Assembly (NCBI GenBank): GCA_944390275.1
Contig: CALXPL010000003.1
Location: 82,373-146,372, forward strand
DNA length: 64,000 nt
From: an uncultured Alphaproteobacteria bacterium
Lineage (GTDB): Bacteria > Pseudomonadota > Alphaproteobacteria > RF32 > CAG-239
Reading direction: 5' to 3'
Numbering within the stretch: the stretch's first letter is position 1; each line of letters opens with the position of its first letter. Of this stretch, positions 43,410 through 54,152 are shown piece by piece. A program made the position numbers and the translations under genes. The notes under the pieces were generated by a model. The model saw only the letters and a program-made list of their open reading frames with translations, was not told the origin of the DNA and searched no databases.

Positions 43410-45599
43410 ATGATGATTGTCGGCGTTCTCCTCCCGTTGCCTTTTAATGATGTCTTTGACTATAAAGTCGAAGATGATGTGGTTGTGGGAGAATTCGTAC
43501 GTGTGTCTTTCGGACGAGAAACTCTTGTCGGTGTCGTTTGGAAAATAGGGAAATCATCAAAAATCGATGAGGCTAAAATTAAGCCTGTTCTGCAACGGCT
43601 CGACTTTCCGCCGTTGTCTGATGAATTGATGAAATTCGTGAATTTTGTCGCTCGCTATAATATGGCTTTTTTAGGTTTGGTGCTCAAAATGGTTTTAAGT
43701 GTTAAAGCTGTTTTTGATGATGATAAAATGACCACTCTTTATAAACTTTCCGGAAAAACTTTAGCGGAGGCTAAACTTAAAAATTCTGATGCACGTTGGC
43801 GAGTTATGGATTTGTTGAAACATTATCCTTATACACGTTCCGAAATTGCCAAAGGTGCCGGTGTCGGGCAAGCCGTTATTAAAACAATGATTGATGCCGG
43901 TGTTTTGGAATCGATACAAGTGCAATGTCAGAAAGAATTTGGTGTTCCTCAAGGAGATTTCTCTAAGGTCAATTTGACAGAAGAACAAACTTGTGCCGCA
44001 GAAAATTTGTGTGCTAAAGTCGGGCAGGGGTTCTCTGTTACTTTACTTGACGGTGTTACCGGTTCGGGTAAAACCGAAGTCTATTTTGAAGCGGTTGCCA
44101 AAGCTCTTGAAAATAATCGACAGATATTAATTATGGTGCCTGAAATTTCTTTAACCACGCAATGGCTCAATCGTTTTGAAAAACGTTTCGGCGTTAAACC
44201 GGCTTGTTGGCATTCAGCACTGGGAACACGCGAAAGAATCGATACATGGAAAGGAGTTATTGAAAATCGTGCCAAAGTTATTGTCGGTGCTCGTTCCGCT
44301 CTTTTCTTGCCTTATGCTGATTTGGGGTTGATTGTTATTGATGAAAGTCATGATCATTCCTTTAAACAAGAAGATGTGGTGAATTATCAAGGTCGTGATA
44401 TGGCCATTGTTCGAGCAAAATTTGAACAATTTCCGGTCATCTTATCAACGGCAACTCCTGATTTGGAAACTGTTTGTAATGTCGAATCGGGAAAATATGA
44501 TGCGGTCTATTTGAAAAGCCGTTTTGCCGCAGCACTTTTGCCCGAGATTAAAATTATTGACCTTAAAAAAGATAAACCTCAAAAATTTCCTAACGAAAAA
44601 GCACAATTGTCGGTTGGTTGGCTGGCTCCGACATTGGTGCAAGAACTGAAAGATAATTTGGAAAAAGGGGAACAATCTTTATTATTTTTGAATCGACGCG
44701 GTTATGCTCCTTTAACCATTTGCCGTGATTGCGGTCATCGAATCCAATGTCCTAATTGTACGGCATGGCTGACCGAACATCGTCGCGCAAAATCGTTAAT
44801 TTGTCATCATTGCGGTTATACGACTTCGCTTCCTTCTCGTTGTCCCGAATGCGGTTCCGAAGAAGGACTTACGGCTTGCGGCCCCGGTGTGGAACGCGTT
44901 GCCGAAGAAGTAACAAGGCGTTTCCCTATGGCAAGAATCGGAATCTTATCAAGTGATATTACCTCAACGCTTAATGAAGTTTCTGAGGTGATTAAGAAAA
45001 TGGAAAATCATGAAATCGATATCCTTATCGGAACACAAATCTTAGCAAAAGGTCATCATTTTCCTTCGTTAACCTTAGTGGGAATCGTTGATGCGGATTT
45101 GGGACTTATGGGAAGTGATTTGCGTGCTTCCGAAACAACGTTTCAACTCTTGTCGCAAGTGGCCGGTCGTGCCGGAAGAGGTACAAAAAAAGGTACGGTT
45201 TATTTGCAAACCCTTTATCCTGAAAATGCCGTGTTGCAGGCCTTGTTGAATAATGACCGAGAGATGTTTTTGACATTGGAAAAAAACAGTCGTCGTTTGT
45301 TGAAACTTCCTCCCTTTGGCAAACTTGCCGCTTTAGTCGTTTCCGGTACAAATCAAGATATGGTCGAAAAAACAGCGGTTTCTCTCGGTCAATGTTCTCC
45401 CAATACCGATATGATTACAACATTGGGGCCGGCTCCTGCTCCTATCTTTATGCTTCGCGGAAAATATCGGTATCGGCTGCTCTTGAAAACTGCGCGTGCG
45501 CTTAATATTCAAGAAATTATCCGCTCATGGTTGAAACGCGTTTCCATTCCCTCAAATGTGCGCGTTCAGGTCGATATCGATCCTTATTCCTTTATGTAG
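43410..45599 (+). CDS. priA: Primosomal protein N' (replication restart helicase PriA)
   Basis: Superfamily 2 helicase that reloads the replisome at stalled forks. 729 residues: N-terminal 3'-OH-binding domain (VGVLLPLPFNDVFDYKV), Walker A DGVTGSGKTEVY, Walker B DESHDHSFKQED (family usual DEEH), eight-Cys zinc region (CRDCGHRIQCPNC and CHHCGYTTSLPSRCPECG), helicase motif SQVAGRAGRG and a C-terminal FMLRGKYRYRLLLK. Length standard. GAGG lies just upstream of the tandem ATG codons (43410/43413). Confidence 0.95.
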   Translation: MMIVGVLLPLPFNDVFDYKVEDDVVVGEFVRVSFGRETLVGVVWKIGKSSKIDEAKIKPVLQRLDFPPLSDELMKFVNFVARYNMAFLGLVLKMVLSVKAVFDDDKMTTLYKLSGKTLAEAKLKNSDARWRVMDLLKHYPYTRSEIAKGAGVGQAVIKTMIDAGVLESIQVQCQKEFGVPQGDFSKVNLTEEQTCAAENLCAKVGQGFSVTLLDGVTGSGKTEVYFEAVAKALENNRQILIMVPEISLTTQWLNRFEKRFGVKPACWHSALGTRERIDTWKGVIENRAKVIVGARSALFLPYADLGLIVIDESHDHSFKQEDVVNYQGRDMAIVRAKFEQFPVILSTATPDLETVCNVESGKYDAVYLKSRFAAALLPEIKIIDLKKDKPQKFPNEKAQLSVGWLAPTLVQELKDNLEKGEQSLLFLNRRGYAPLTICRDCGHRIQCPNCTAWLTEHRRAKSLICHHCGYTTSLPSRCPECGSEEGLTACGPGVERVAEEVTRRFPMARIGILSSDITSTLNEVSEVIKKMENHEIDILIGTQILAKGHHFPSLTLVGIVDADLGLMGSDLRASETTFQLLSQVAGRAGRGTKKGTVYLQTLYPENAVLQALLNNDREMFLTLEKNSRRLLKLPPFGKLAALVVSGTNQDMVEKTAVSLGQCSPNTDMITTLGPAPAPIFMLRGKYRYRLLLKTARALNIQEIIRSWLKRVSIPSNVRVQVDIDPYSFM

Positions 45600-45731
45600 T
45601 TTTTTTCTTGTGGATGAATCGGAACGTTTGTTTTAAATATATTTTCTTTGGTTTAGAATCTTAATAAATTAGAAATAATTTTTCGGTATTATCCCTTTAG
45701 TTTTTAAAGTTTTTTTATAGAGTTTTTGTTC

Positions 45732-46286
45732 GTGAAAAAAGAATCTAAATTTAAAATTGCTCAAAGATATGCTCTCGCTTTATATGAAGCAGCTCTCGAT
45801 GATAATGTCTTGGATAAAGTCGCTCGTGATTTAGATGCTTTGTCTGCGGCCGTTCATGAAAATAAGAATGTTGTCAAATATTTGGCGAATCCTTTGTGGA
45901 ATCTTGAGGATAAAAAATCAGCTTTGAAATCTCTTACGCAAAAACTTAATTTGACTGATGATACTTTCAATCTCCTTTGTGTCATTGCCGATAATAGCCG
46001 TTTTAATGAATTGCCGGATATCCTTCAGGCCTTTCGCGCGCTCTTCTTGCAAAAACATAATATGATTGATGTTAAAGTCGAAACCGTTATTCCTCTTTCT
46101 TCTGGTCAAGAAGTTTTGCTTAAGAAAAATCTTCAAAAACTCTTAAATAAAGAAGTTGTTTTGAGTTATGAAATTAAACCTGATCTTTTGGGTGGTTTGG
46201 TAATCTCTTATGCTTCGGATATGATTGATGATTCAATCAAAGGAAAGTTAAATCGTTTAGAAACAATTATGAAAGGTGGACAATAA
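45732..46286 (+). CDS. atpH: ATP synthase F1 subunit delta
   Basis: Links F1 to the peripheral stalk. 184 residues; the GTG at 45732 is chosen because TAGAG lies about 9 nt upstream, while a TTG at 45726 would be too close to it. Core pattern [12 protein letters not shown] at the N-terminus and the C-terminal [20 protein letters not shown] identify delta. First gene of atpHAGDC, with a one-base overlap to atpA (TAATG). Confidence 0.93.
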   Translation: MKKESKFKIAQRYALALYEAALDDNVLDKVARDLDALSAAVHENKNVVKYLANPLWNLEDKKSALKSLTQKLNLTDDTFNLLCVIADNSRFNELPDILQAFRALFLQKHNMIDVKVETVIPLSSGQEVLLKKNLQKLLNKEVVLSYEIKPDLLGGLVISYASDMIDDSIKGKLNRLETIMKGGQ

Positions 46287-47836
46287 TGTCTGTAGTTGCT
46301 AGCGAAATTTCTTCCATTATTAAGGACAAAATCGAAAATTCCGATGTCAATCTCGATGTTTCTGAGGTCGGACAAGTCCTTTCCGTCGGCGATGGTATTG
46401 CCCGTGTCTATGGTTTGGATAAAGTTCAATCAAATGAAATGGTTGAGTTCGAATCCGGTGTTAAAGGTATGGCTCTTAATTTGGAAGAAGACAATGTCGG
46501 TGTCGTTATCTTCGGTTCTGACGAATCTATTAAAGAAGGTGATAAAGTTAAACGCACCGATAAAATTGTGAGCGTTCCTGTCGGTAAAGAGTTGCTCGGA
46601 CGTGTCGTCGATGCTTTAGGAGAACCAATTGATGGAAAAGGCTCTATTAAAGCGAAACAATACAGCAATTCCGAAGTGAAAGCTCCCGGTATTATTGCTC
46701 GCCGTAGCGTGCATGAGCCTGTACAGACCGGTCTTAAAATCGTTGACTCGCTTATCCCTATCGGTCGTGGTCAACGTGAACTGATTATCGGTGATAGACA
46801 AACCGGAAAAACAGCTATCATTCTTGATACAATTATCAATCAAAAAGCAATTAATGATGCTGCTAAATCCGAAAGCGAAAAAATGTATTGCATTTATGTC
46901 GCTGTCGGACAAAAACGTTCAACTGTTGCTCAAGTCGTTAAAACCCTTAAGGATTATGGCGCTCTTGATTATACTATCGTTGTTGCCGCTACGGCTTCCG
47001 ATCCTGCTCCGATGCAGTTTATCGCTCCCTATTCCGGTTGTGCTATGGGGGAATTCTTTAGAGATAACGGTATGCATGCGACAATCTTTTATGATGATTT
47101 ATCGAAACAAGCGACGGCTTATCGTCAGATGTCTTTGTTGCTCCGCCGTCCACCTGGGCGTGAGGCTTATCCCGGTGATGTCTTCTATCTCCACTCTCGT
47201 TTGTTGGAACGTGCCGCAAAAATGAGTGATGAGGAAGGTACGGGTTCCTTAACAGCTCTTCCTGTTATCGAAACTCAAGCCGGTGATGTTTCTGCTTATA
47301 TTCCGACTAATGTTATTTCAATTACTGATGGGCAAATATTCTTGGAAACTTCTCTTTTCTATCAGGGTATTCGTCCCGCCGTTAATGTCGGTATTTCGGT
47401 TAGTCGTGTCGGTTCTGCAGCGCAAATCAAAGCTATGAAACAAGTGGCCGGAAAAATTAAACTCGATTTGGCTCAATATCGTGAAATGGCTGCTTTTGCC
47501 CAGTTCGCTTCCGATCTTGATCCGGCAACAAAACAGCTTTTGGCTCGCGGTGAACGTTTGACCGAATTGCTTAAACAGCCCGTCTATCACCCCATGCCCG
47601 TCGAAGAACAGGTCTTGTCTATCTTTGCCGGTGTTCGTGGGTTCTTGGATAAAATTGAAGTCAAAGAAATTAAAGAGTTTGAAGCTCGTATGCTCGATGA
47701 TGTTCGTGCAAACTATCCTCAGTTCCTTGAAGAAATTAGAAATACTAAAACTATTTCTCAGGAATTAGAGGAAAAACTTACTCAATTCTTTGAGAATTTT
47801 ACTAACGAATTCCATCAGGAAGTTAAAGCAGCGTAA
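46286..47836 (+). CDS. atpA: ATP synthase F1 subunit alpha
   Basis: Non-catalytic nucleotide-binding F1 subunit. 516 residues with the P-loop [10 protein letters not shown] (about 170-179), [35 protein letters not shown] and [15 protein letters not shown], all signatures of alpha. The length fits alphaproteobacterial AtpA. Confidence 0.97.
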   Translation: MSVVASEISSIIKDKIENSDVNLDVSEVGQVLSVGDGIARVYGLDKVQSNEMVEFESGVKGMALNLEEDNVGVVIFGSDESIKEGDKVKRTDKIVSVPVGKELLGRVVDALGEPIDGKGSIKAKQYSNSEVKAPGIIARRSVHEPVQTGLKIVDSLIPIGRGQRELIIGDRQTGKTAIILDTIINQKAINDAAKSESEKMYCIYVAVGQKRSTVAQVVKTLKDYGALDYTIVVAATASDPAPMQFIAPYSGCAMGEFFRDNGMHATIFYDDLSKQATAYRQMSLLLRRPPGREAYPGDVFYLHSRLLERAAKMSDEEGTGSLTALPVIETQAGDVSAYIPTNVISITDGQIFLETSLFYQGIRPAVNVGISVSRVGSAAQIKAMKQVAGKIKLDLAQYREMAAFAQFASDLDPATKQLLARGERLTELLKQPVYHPMPVEEQVLSIFAGVRGFLDKIEVKEIKEFEARMLDDVRANYPQFLEEIRNTKTISQELEEKLTQFFENFTNEFHQEVKAA

Positions 47837-47847
47837 GGTTTTGAGTT

Positions 47848-48768
47848 ATGGCAGGTCTAAAAGAATTAAGAAACCGTATTGAGGCTATCAAATCGACTAA
47901 AAAAATTACTTCCGCTATGAAAATGGTGGCAGCTGCCGGTTTGCGTCGCGCTCAAGGTTTGATTGCTAAATCCGACCTTTATCAAAATAATTTAAAAACT
48001 TCTGCTTTGCGTCTCGCTTTTGAACTTAAGCAAGAAGAAGCGGCAAAAAATATAGCTTACGTTTATCCGCAAATCTTTACCGGAAAGAAATCATGCAATA
48101 CTTATCTCATTGTGGTCATTTCTTCCGATAAAGGTTTGTGCGGTAGCTATAATGCTCATGTTGCAAAAACTGCTCTTAATCGTATCGCACAACTCAAAAA
48201 TGACGGGAAAATCGTCCAAGTCTTATGTATCGGCAAAAAAGCTGCTGAGCTTATTCGACGCAAATATCCTGATGTCATTTCTGAAGTTATTGACGGTGTC
48301 GCTAAAAAAGGTGCTGATTTTGAGGAAACTTTAGTTTTAACCCACCGTTTGTTGGCTGATTTTGAAAAGAACGTTTTTGATGTGGCGGAAATTGTCAGTG
48401 CTCGTTTTATTTCGGCTTTGAGCCGCGATATTCAATCTCGTCCTTTTATTCCGGCTTATCTGCCTCTTGACAACTCAGAGAAAAATGAGTTCGTTCCTAA
48501 CCGCGTTGATAATGCCTATTATGATTATGAACCTGATAAATTGATTATGCTTGAGGCTCTCTTAATTATGTTGCTGAAAGCGCAAATGTTTGATGCTATT
48601 GTCCAAGCTCAGGCTTCAGAACAAGGAGCTCGTATGGCTTCTATGGATAATGCAACACGAAATGCTACTGACATGATTTCAAAATTGACCCTTAAATATA
48701 ATGGTATTCGTCAATCCGCTATTACAACCGAGTTGACGGAAATTATTTCCGGGGCTGAAGCTATTTAG
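47848..48768 (+). CDS. atpG: ATP synthase F1 subunit gamma
   Basis: Rotor shaft of F1. 306 residues: N-terminal helix AGLKELRNRIEAIKSTKKIT with AMKMVAAAGLRRAQ, the central SSDKGLCGSYNAHV, and the C-terminal helix ASMDNATRNATDMISKLTLK. All typical. 11 bp after atpA. Confidence 0.97.
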   Translation: MAGLKELRNRIEAIKSTKKITSAMKMVAAAGLRRAQGLIAKSDLYQNNLKTSALRLAFELKQEEAAKNIAYVYPQIFTGKKSCNTYLIVVISSDKGLCGSYNAHVAKTALNRIAQLKNDGKIVQVLCIGKKAAELIRRKYPDVISEVIDGVAKKGADFEETLVLTHRLLADFEKNVFDVAEIVSARFISALSRDIQSRPFIPAYLPLDNSEKNEFVPNRVDNAYYDYEPDKLIMLEALLIMLLKAQMFDAIVQAQASEQGARMASMDNATRNATDMISKLTLKYNGIRQSAITTELTEIISGAEAI

Positions 48769-48824
48769 TCTTCGACTTTGCTCCGTTTGTTGAGATGAAT
48801 GTGTTTTTCGTGTTTGTTTGTTAA

Positions 48825-50375
<1,551 letters not shown>

Positions 50376-50445
50376 TTGTTGTGAGTTTGAAAAGTCCTTT
50401 TTCGAAATGTATGAGAATTAATTGGAGTTTGACAGGATATCGTTT

Positions 50446-50823
50446 ATGACTGAAGTTACTTTAAAATTATCAAAGCCGAATATGGTATATAATCCCGAAA
50501 CAGCTGAGAAAATTGTTTTACCGGCTGAAAAGGGGATGTTGACGGTTTTATCCGGTCGAGCTCCGACTTCTTTGTTACTTCGTCGTGGAGTTATTCGTTT
50601 GCTTGATAATGCAAATCATCCCGTTAAACATTATTTTGTTAAAAATGGTGTTGCTGATATTGTTCAAAATGTTTGTTCTATATCAGCTGAAGTAATAGAT
50701 GCTTACAATGATGTTTCTGTTGAATTGGCTATGCAGAAAAAAGAACAAGCTCAAACGCAAGAAGACAAAGATTATTATCAAATGATGATTGATGAAATTA
50801 CTTTGTTGAATGAGGTCAAGTAG
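50446..50823 (+). CDS. atpC: ATP synthase F1 subunit epsilon
   Basis: 125 residues from the ATG at 50446, which has AGGA 8 nt upstream; an in-frame TTG at 50422 is less likely. Beta-sandwich fold pattern EKIVLPAEKGMLTVLSGRAP and the following RGVIRLLDN, then two C-terminal helices (ELAMQKKEQAQTQEDKDYYQ). The usual GEFTVLPGHAP motif is replaced by a divergent one, so sequence similarity to E. coli AtpC is low. Position at the end of the cluster supports the call. Confidence 0.9.
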   Translation: MTEVTLKLSKPNMVYNPETAEKIVLPAEKGMLTVLSGRAPTSLLLRRGVIRLLDNANHPVKHYFVKNGVADIVQNVCSISAEVIDAYNDVSVELAMQKKEQAQTQEDKDYYQMMIDEITLLNEVK

Positions 50824-50843
50824 TTAAATTTCTCTATTTGTAT

Positions 50844-50877
50844 AGGGGAGGGTAAATGTTTATCCTCCCCTTTTTTT
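50844..50877 (+). terminator. Terminator of the atp cluster
   Basis: Thirteen-pair stem AGGGGAGGGTAAA / TTTATCCTCCCCT (one wobble) and T run. Confidence 0.9.
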
Positions 50878-50911
50878 ATGTCCTTTTTCTCCTTTCCAAG
50901 CAAAATTAGTA

Positions 50912-50940
50912 TTTACATGTTGCAACAAATATGTTATATT
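50912..50940 (+). promoter_or_regulatory. Promoter of the first Cys-rich protein gene
   Basis: TTTACA (50912-50917), 17 bp, TATATT (50935-50940). From TATATT to the ATG the sequence matches that before the gene at 53123, including TTAGAGTCGTGATG and GGAGGATGTGATGAA. Confidence 0.75.
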
Positions 50941-50969
50941 AGAGTCGTGATGATAAGAAGGAGGATGTG

Positions 50970-52811
50970 ATGAAGAGTATATCAAAGATACTGTTACTGT
51001 CTGCTGTCAGCTTATGTGTTGAGAGCGGAAATTTAGCTTATGCGTCTTTTGAGGCAGCTTCATTACACCTCAAGTCTGGCATTCCCACTTTACACACACA
51101 TCACACATACTTACGCCATACTCAGGAAATACTCAACTTATCATCACACCTTTTTGATGATTTACGGATTTCGGGAAAAGAACAAAAAGTTGCTTCGGTA
51201 TGTTTTATAACCGATACGCGCAAATGTTCGGTTGATAAATTTGATAATACAGACGAGCCGGAGAACGGAAACGGAGCTCCGGGGAGCGGAAGCGGCGAAA
51301 CTCCGGAAACTCCCGAATACAAAACTCCCGAAGAAGTTTGTCAAGATGCCGGTTATGGTCAAACGCCTTGCCCCGAAGGGTCTTCTCCTATTCCTTGTCC
51401 GGTTGCCCCCAACTATTTTGCCTGTTCTTGCGATAAAAAGTTCAGTCAAAAATGTCAGGCTCCGAATTATGGGGTTGGAGAATCTTGCGGCGGAAAATAC
51501 CAAAAATGTGAAGAAGACCTTGACCGTGCTTGCAAAGAAGAAAACGGAAATTATGTTACAAGTTGTCCGAGCGGTTGGCAGATGAGCGATACAAAATGTT
51601 CTTTTGATCCCAGCTACGGACTTTGTTGCAATTTGTGCAACGGCTACACCTATAATGATGAAAAAGATATTCCCGAAGGTTATGTCAAAGGCGAAACTTG
51701 TGTGAATTGCGATAATGAACCATGGTTTAAGTTAGCTCCCAATCCTTGCGACGGATTTTATGATTGCAGCTTAACAGCCCCTGAAATCGGCGCAAATTCT
51801 TGCTTGTCGGGAACGGTTACCAAATATGATAATTGCAAACCTTGTCCTAACTTGGGGATTTATGCAACTTGTCCAACCGGATATAAATGCGAATATGAGA
51901 GATGTAGTGGAAAATATTATAAAGTTGACGGTTGTCAAGACGGTTTCGATTGGAATGCCGCTGCCAAAACTTGTACTTGTGCCAACAAAGGAACTTATTC
52001 TTCTTGCCCGACCGGATATAAATGTGAAAAAGAAAAATGCAGCGGAAAATATTACAAAGTCGATGGCTGCGCTTCCGGTTACGATTGGAATTCTTATAAC
52101 AAGACTTGTACCGAACATTGTTATTATTATTGTTCTCTTACTTCTTGTCCGGCTCATGGAAACTGCTCTTATGAGAATTGTAGTGGAAAATATTGTTTAT
52201 CTACTTGCCAGAGTGGATTTAATCGTGAGGGAAATTCTTGTGTCTGCCCTAATAAGGGAACATATTCTACTTGTCCAACCGGATATGTTTGTCGTTATGA
52301 ATCTTGTTCTAATAAGTATTATAAAACAGGAAGTTGTCAAAGTGGTTATGACAAAATCGGTGATGAATGCATTAAACACGTTCACAAATATATGTGCCAA
52401 AGTCCAACCTTAGTTACGGGTAATCCCGGACAATATGAAAATATTTGGGGCGACCAAGCCTATAAATATACAGAATTTTGTGATTGCGGTGAACGAGGTC
52501 CTAAATGGTGTTACAAAAGCCCCAGCGCTTACAAACACTATGGTAGTTATCAACGTACTGAAAATTGCGATAAATGTTATTTTAATAGCTATGCTAAATT
52601 ATATTATGTGACTTGCGGAACTATAACGAAATGCATTGCTTCTGATGGATATACGGATAGATATACTCCTGTGAGGGGAAGTAATCATACTGAAAAATTT
52701 AATACTTCCGGTGAATGTGAGGCTTATTATAATGCACATCATAATAAAGCATTATCTGGAGGAGACAGCTGTTATATTTCCGAATCATGTAAACCTCGTT
52801 GTGTTCCTTAA
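50970..52811 (+). CDS. Secreted Cys-rich repeat protein (613 aa)
   Basis: Start at 50970, 5 nt after AAGGAGG. Signal peptide MKSISKILLLSAVSLCVE... with cleavage near AYA (about 26). A His-containing segment (SGIPTLHTHHTYLRHTQ) and KVASVCFITDT are shared with the 53123 protein. A linker GNGAPGSGSGETPETPEYKT leads to a C-rich body with four related units of about 45 residues (CPTGYKCEYERCSGKYYK; CPTGYKCEKEKCSGKYYK; a diverged unit; CPTGYVCRYESCSNKYYK). Cysteines are likely disulfide-paired after export. No catalytic domain recognised; an extracellular surface role is inferred. Confidence 0.8.
   Translation: MKSISKILLLSAVSLCVESGNLAYASFEAASLHLKSGIPTLHTHHTYLRHTQEILNLSSHLFDDLRISGKEQKVASVCFITDTRKCSVDKFDNTDEPENGNGAPGSGSGETPETPEYKTPEEVCQDAGYGQTPCPEGSSPIPCPVAPNYFACSCDKKFSQKCQAPNYGVGESCGGKYQKCEEDLDRACKEENGNYVTSCPSGWQMSDTKCSFDPSYGLCCNLCNGYTYNDEKDIPEGYVKGETCVNCDNEPWFKLAPNPCDGFYDCSLTAPEIGANSCLSGTVTKYDNCKPCPNLGIYATCPTGYKCEYERCSGKYYKVDGCQDGFDWNAAAKTCTCANKGTYSSCPTGYKCEKEKCSGKYYKVDGCASGYDWNSYNKTCTEHCYYYCSLTSCPAHGNCSYENCSGKYCLSTCQSGFNREGNSCVCPNKGTYSTCPTGYVCRYESCSNKYYKTGSCQSGYDKIGDECIKHVHKYMCQSPTLVTGNPGQYENIWGDQAYKYTEFCDCGERGPKWCYKSPSAYKHYGSYQRTENCDKCYFNSYAKLYYVTCGTITKCIASDGYTDRYTPVRGSNHTEKFNTSGECEAYYNAHHNKALSGGDSCYISESCKPRCVP
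51830..52380 (+). repeat. In-gene tandem repeats of about 135 bp coding for Cys-rich units
   Basis: Four related protein units with the pattern C-x-N-x-G-x-Y-x-x-C-P-T-G-Y-x-C-x-x-E-x-C-S-x-K-Y-Y-K lie one after another; the first, second and fourth are close, the third has lost the Thr-Gly-Tyr part. Expansion by unequal exchange is likely. Confidence 0.7.
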
Positions 52812-52818
52812 TTATAAT

Positions 52819-52847
52819 AAAGGATGATACATTGAGTATCATCCTTT
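52819..52847 (+). terminator. Hairpin after the first Cys-rich gene
   Basis: Twelve-bp perfect stem AAAGGATGATAC / GTATCATCCTTT; only a short T stretch follows, so termination may be weak. Confidence 0.65.
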
Positions 52848-53062
52848 GCTGTAAGCTTTCTTGATACTGAATGTTTAAGTGTTGTAATAAAACTGTTTCA
52901 CCATAGTAAGCGAACTTAGGCTGTATGGATTGTCATTAATTTAGAACCTTCTGTTAAATGAGAAATTTCTTGTCTTTTACAAAAAGATTAGTTTCTTAAA
53001 TAAAATCTCTCAAATATTTTAATTACTTTGTCCTTTTTCTTCTTCACCATCAAAAATATGCA

Positions 53063-53091
53063 TTGCAAACAGCGAAAGAATATGTTATATT
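53063..53091 (+). promoter_or_regulatory. Promoter of the 53123 gene
   Basis: TTGCAA (53063-53068), 17 bp, TATATT (53086-53091), followed by the same leader as at 50940-50969. Confidence 0.75.
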
Positions 53092-53122
53092 AGAGTCGTG
53101 ATGGTAAGTAAAGGAGGATGTG

Positions 53123-54139
53123 ATGAATAGTATTTCTAAGGCGATACTTTTGTCTGCTATGGGCTTATGTGTCAATAGCGGAAATGTAACTTATGCTTCA
53201 ATTAAAATACCGGATTCCATCCCAAAGTCTGGCATCAACACTCTACACACACATCACAAACAAATACGCCATACTCTTAAATATCCGAACTTATCATCAC
53301 GCTTTTTTGATAAAAAAATAGAAAATGGTGTGAAAGTCGCATCGGTGTGTTTTATAACTGATACAGGAGCTTGTTCAGGAGATAAATTCGGAAATGTGGA
53401 AACACCGGGTGGAGGTGGTGGAAAGCCCGATGACCACGGAACACCGCAAGAGTTGTGTCAAGATGCCGGATTTACAAACACACCCTGTCCGGCTGGAAGC
53501 ACAATCGACAGCTATTGTCCTTATGACAGCTCTTATCATACCTGTAAATGTCTTCCCGAATATAACAAACTTTGTAACGGAGCCGATGAAAAAGGTTCCG
53601 GAATTGCCTGCGACGGCAAATATAAAGAATGTTGTAATTTATGTTCGGCATATAAATATACCTCTATTCCATCGGGATATGTAAGCAACGGCGAATGTCA
53701 ATCATGCAGCGGAAAGAAATACAAAATTAAATGCGACCCGCAAAAATATGTTTCCGCCTCATCTTGTGGTTCACAAGGCGGAAGCGGAAGTACCTGTTCC
53801 GATGATAGCGGAACTTATTATCAAAAATGTAACTGCCCCAATAATTACGAATGGAGTTCCTCGCAAAAGAAATGTGTTTGTTCGACTTCTTTCAAATATT
53901 CTTGTACAGGCACGGGGTATTCCGGAGGAGATGGAACAGCTTGTAATAGTAAATATTCAAAATGTAAATGTGCAAGCGGATATGTTTGGAATGCCTCACA
54001 AGGAGCTTGTGTTTGCAATGGTTTAGACTGGTGTTCACTTAATCAGGATTGTACTTCTCTGGGCTATGCCAAACAAAGCTGTTCGGGACAAATTTTAAGA
54101 TGTCCGTTTGATACAAATTATGTGTATTGCTTGAATTAA
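53123..54139 (+). CDS. Secreted Cys-rich protein (338 aa), paralogue of the 50970 gene
   Basis: Signal peptide MNSISKAILLSAMGLCVNSG, cleavage near AYA. Shares with the 50970 protein the segment SGINTLHTHHKQIRHT, KVASVCFITDTGACSGDKF, the Gly-rich linker and ELCQDAGFTNTPCPAGS. No 45-residue repeats; instead a different C-rich body ending WCSLNQDCTSLGYAKQSCSG and RCPFDTNYVYC, the module found at the N-terminus of the next two genes. Ribosome-binding site AAGGAGG at the same distance as in its paralogue. Confidence 0.8.
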   Translation: MNSISKAILLSAMGLCVNSGNVTYASIKIPDSIPKSGINTLHTHHKQIRHTLKYPNLSSRFFDKKIENGVKVASVCFITDTGACSGDKFGNVETPGGGGGKPDDHGTPQELCQDAGFTNTPCPAGSTIDSYCPYDSSYHTCKCLPEYNKLCNGADEKGSGIACDGKYKECCNLCSAYKYTSIPSGYVSNGECQSCSGKKYKIKCDPQKYVSASSCGSQGGSGSTCSDDSGTYYQKCNCPNNYEWSSSQKKCVCSTSFKYSCTGTGYSGGDGTACNSKYSKCKCASGYVWNASQGACVCNGLDWCSLNQDCTSLGYAKQSCSGQILRCPFDTNYVYCLN

Positions 54140-54152
54140 AAGGAGACGGGAC

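Larger units (their letters stand above)
52812..53122. other. 311-bp intergenic region before the second Cys-rich gene
   Basis: Holds a hairpin (52819-52847) just after the first gene, about 190 bp of AT-rich sequence with no ORF or clear signal, and a promoter at 53063-53091. Confidence 0.6.

Noticed and set aside
51771-52157. Minus-strand 128-aa frame opposite the Cys-rich repeats
   Set aside because: Open only because the repeats avoid certain codons; composition rich in Ile/Thr/Ser is an artefact of the opposite strand.
51830-52380. Repeats in the 50970 gene as a CRISPR array
   Set aside because: Units of about 135 bp are in frame, coding and diverged at third positions; no constant short repeats with unique spacers. 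No CRISPR or cas genes seen in the window.
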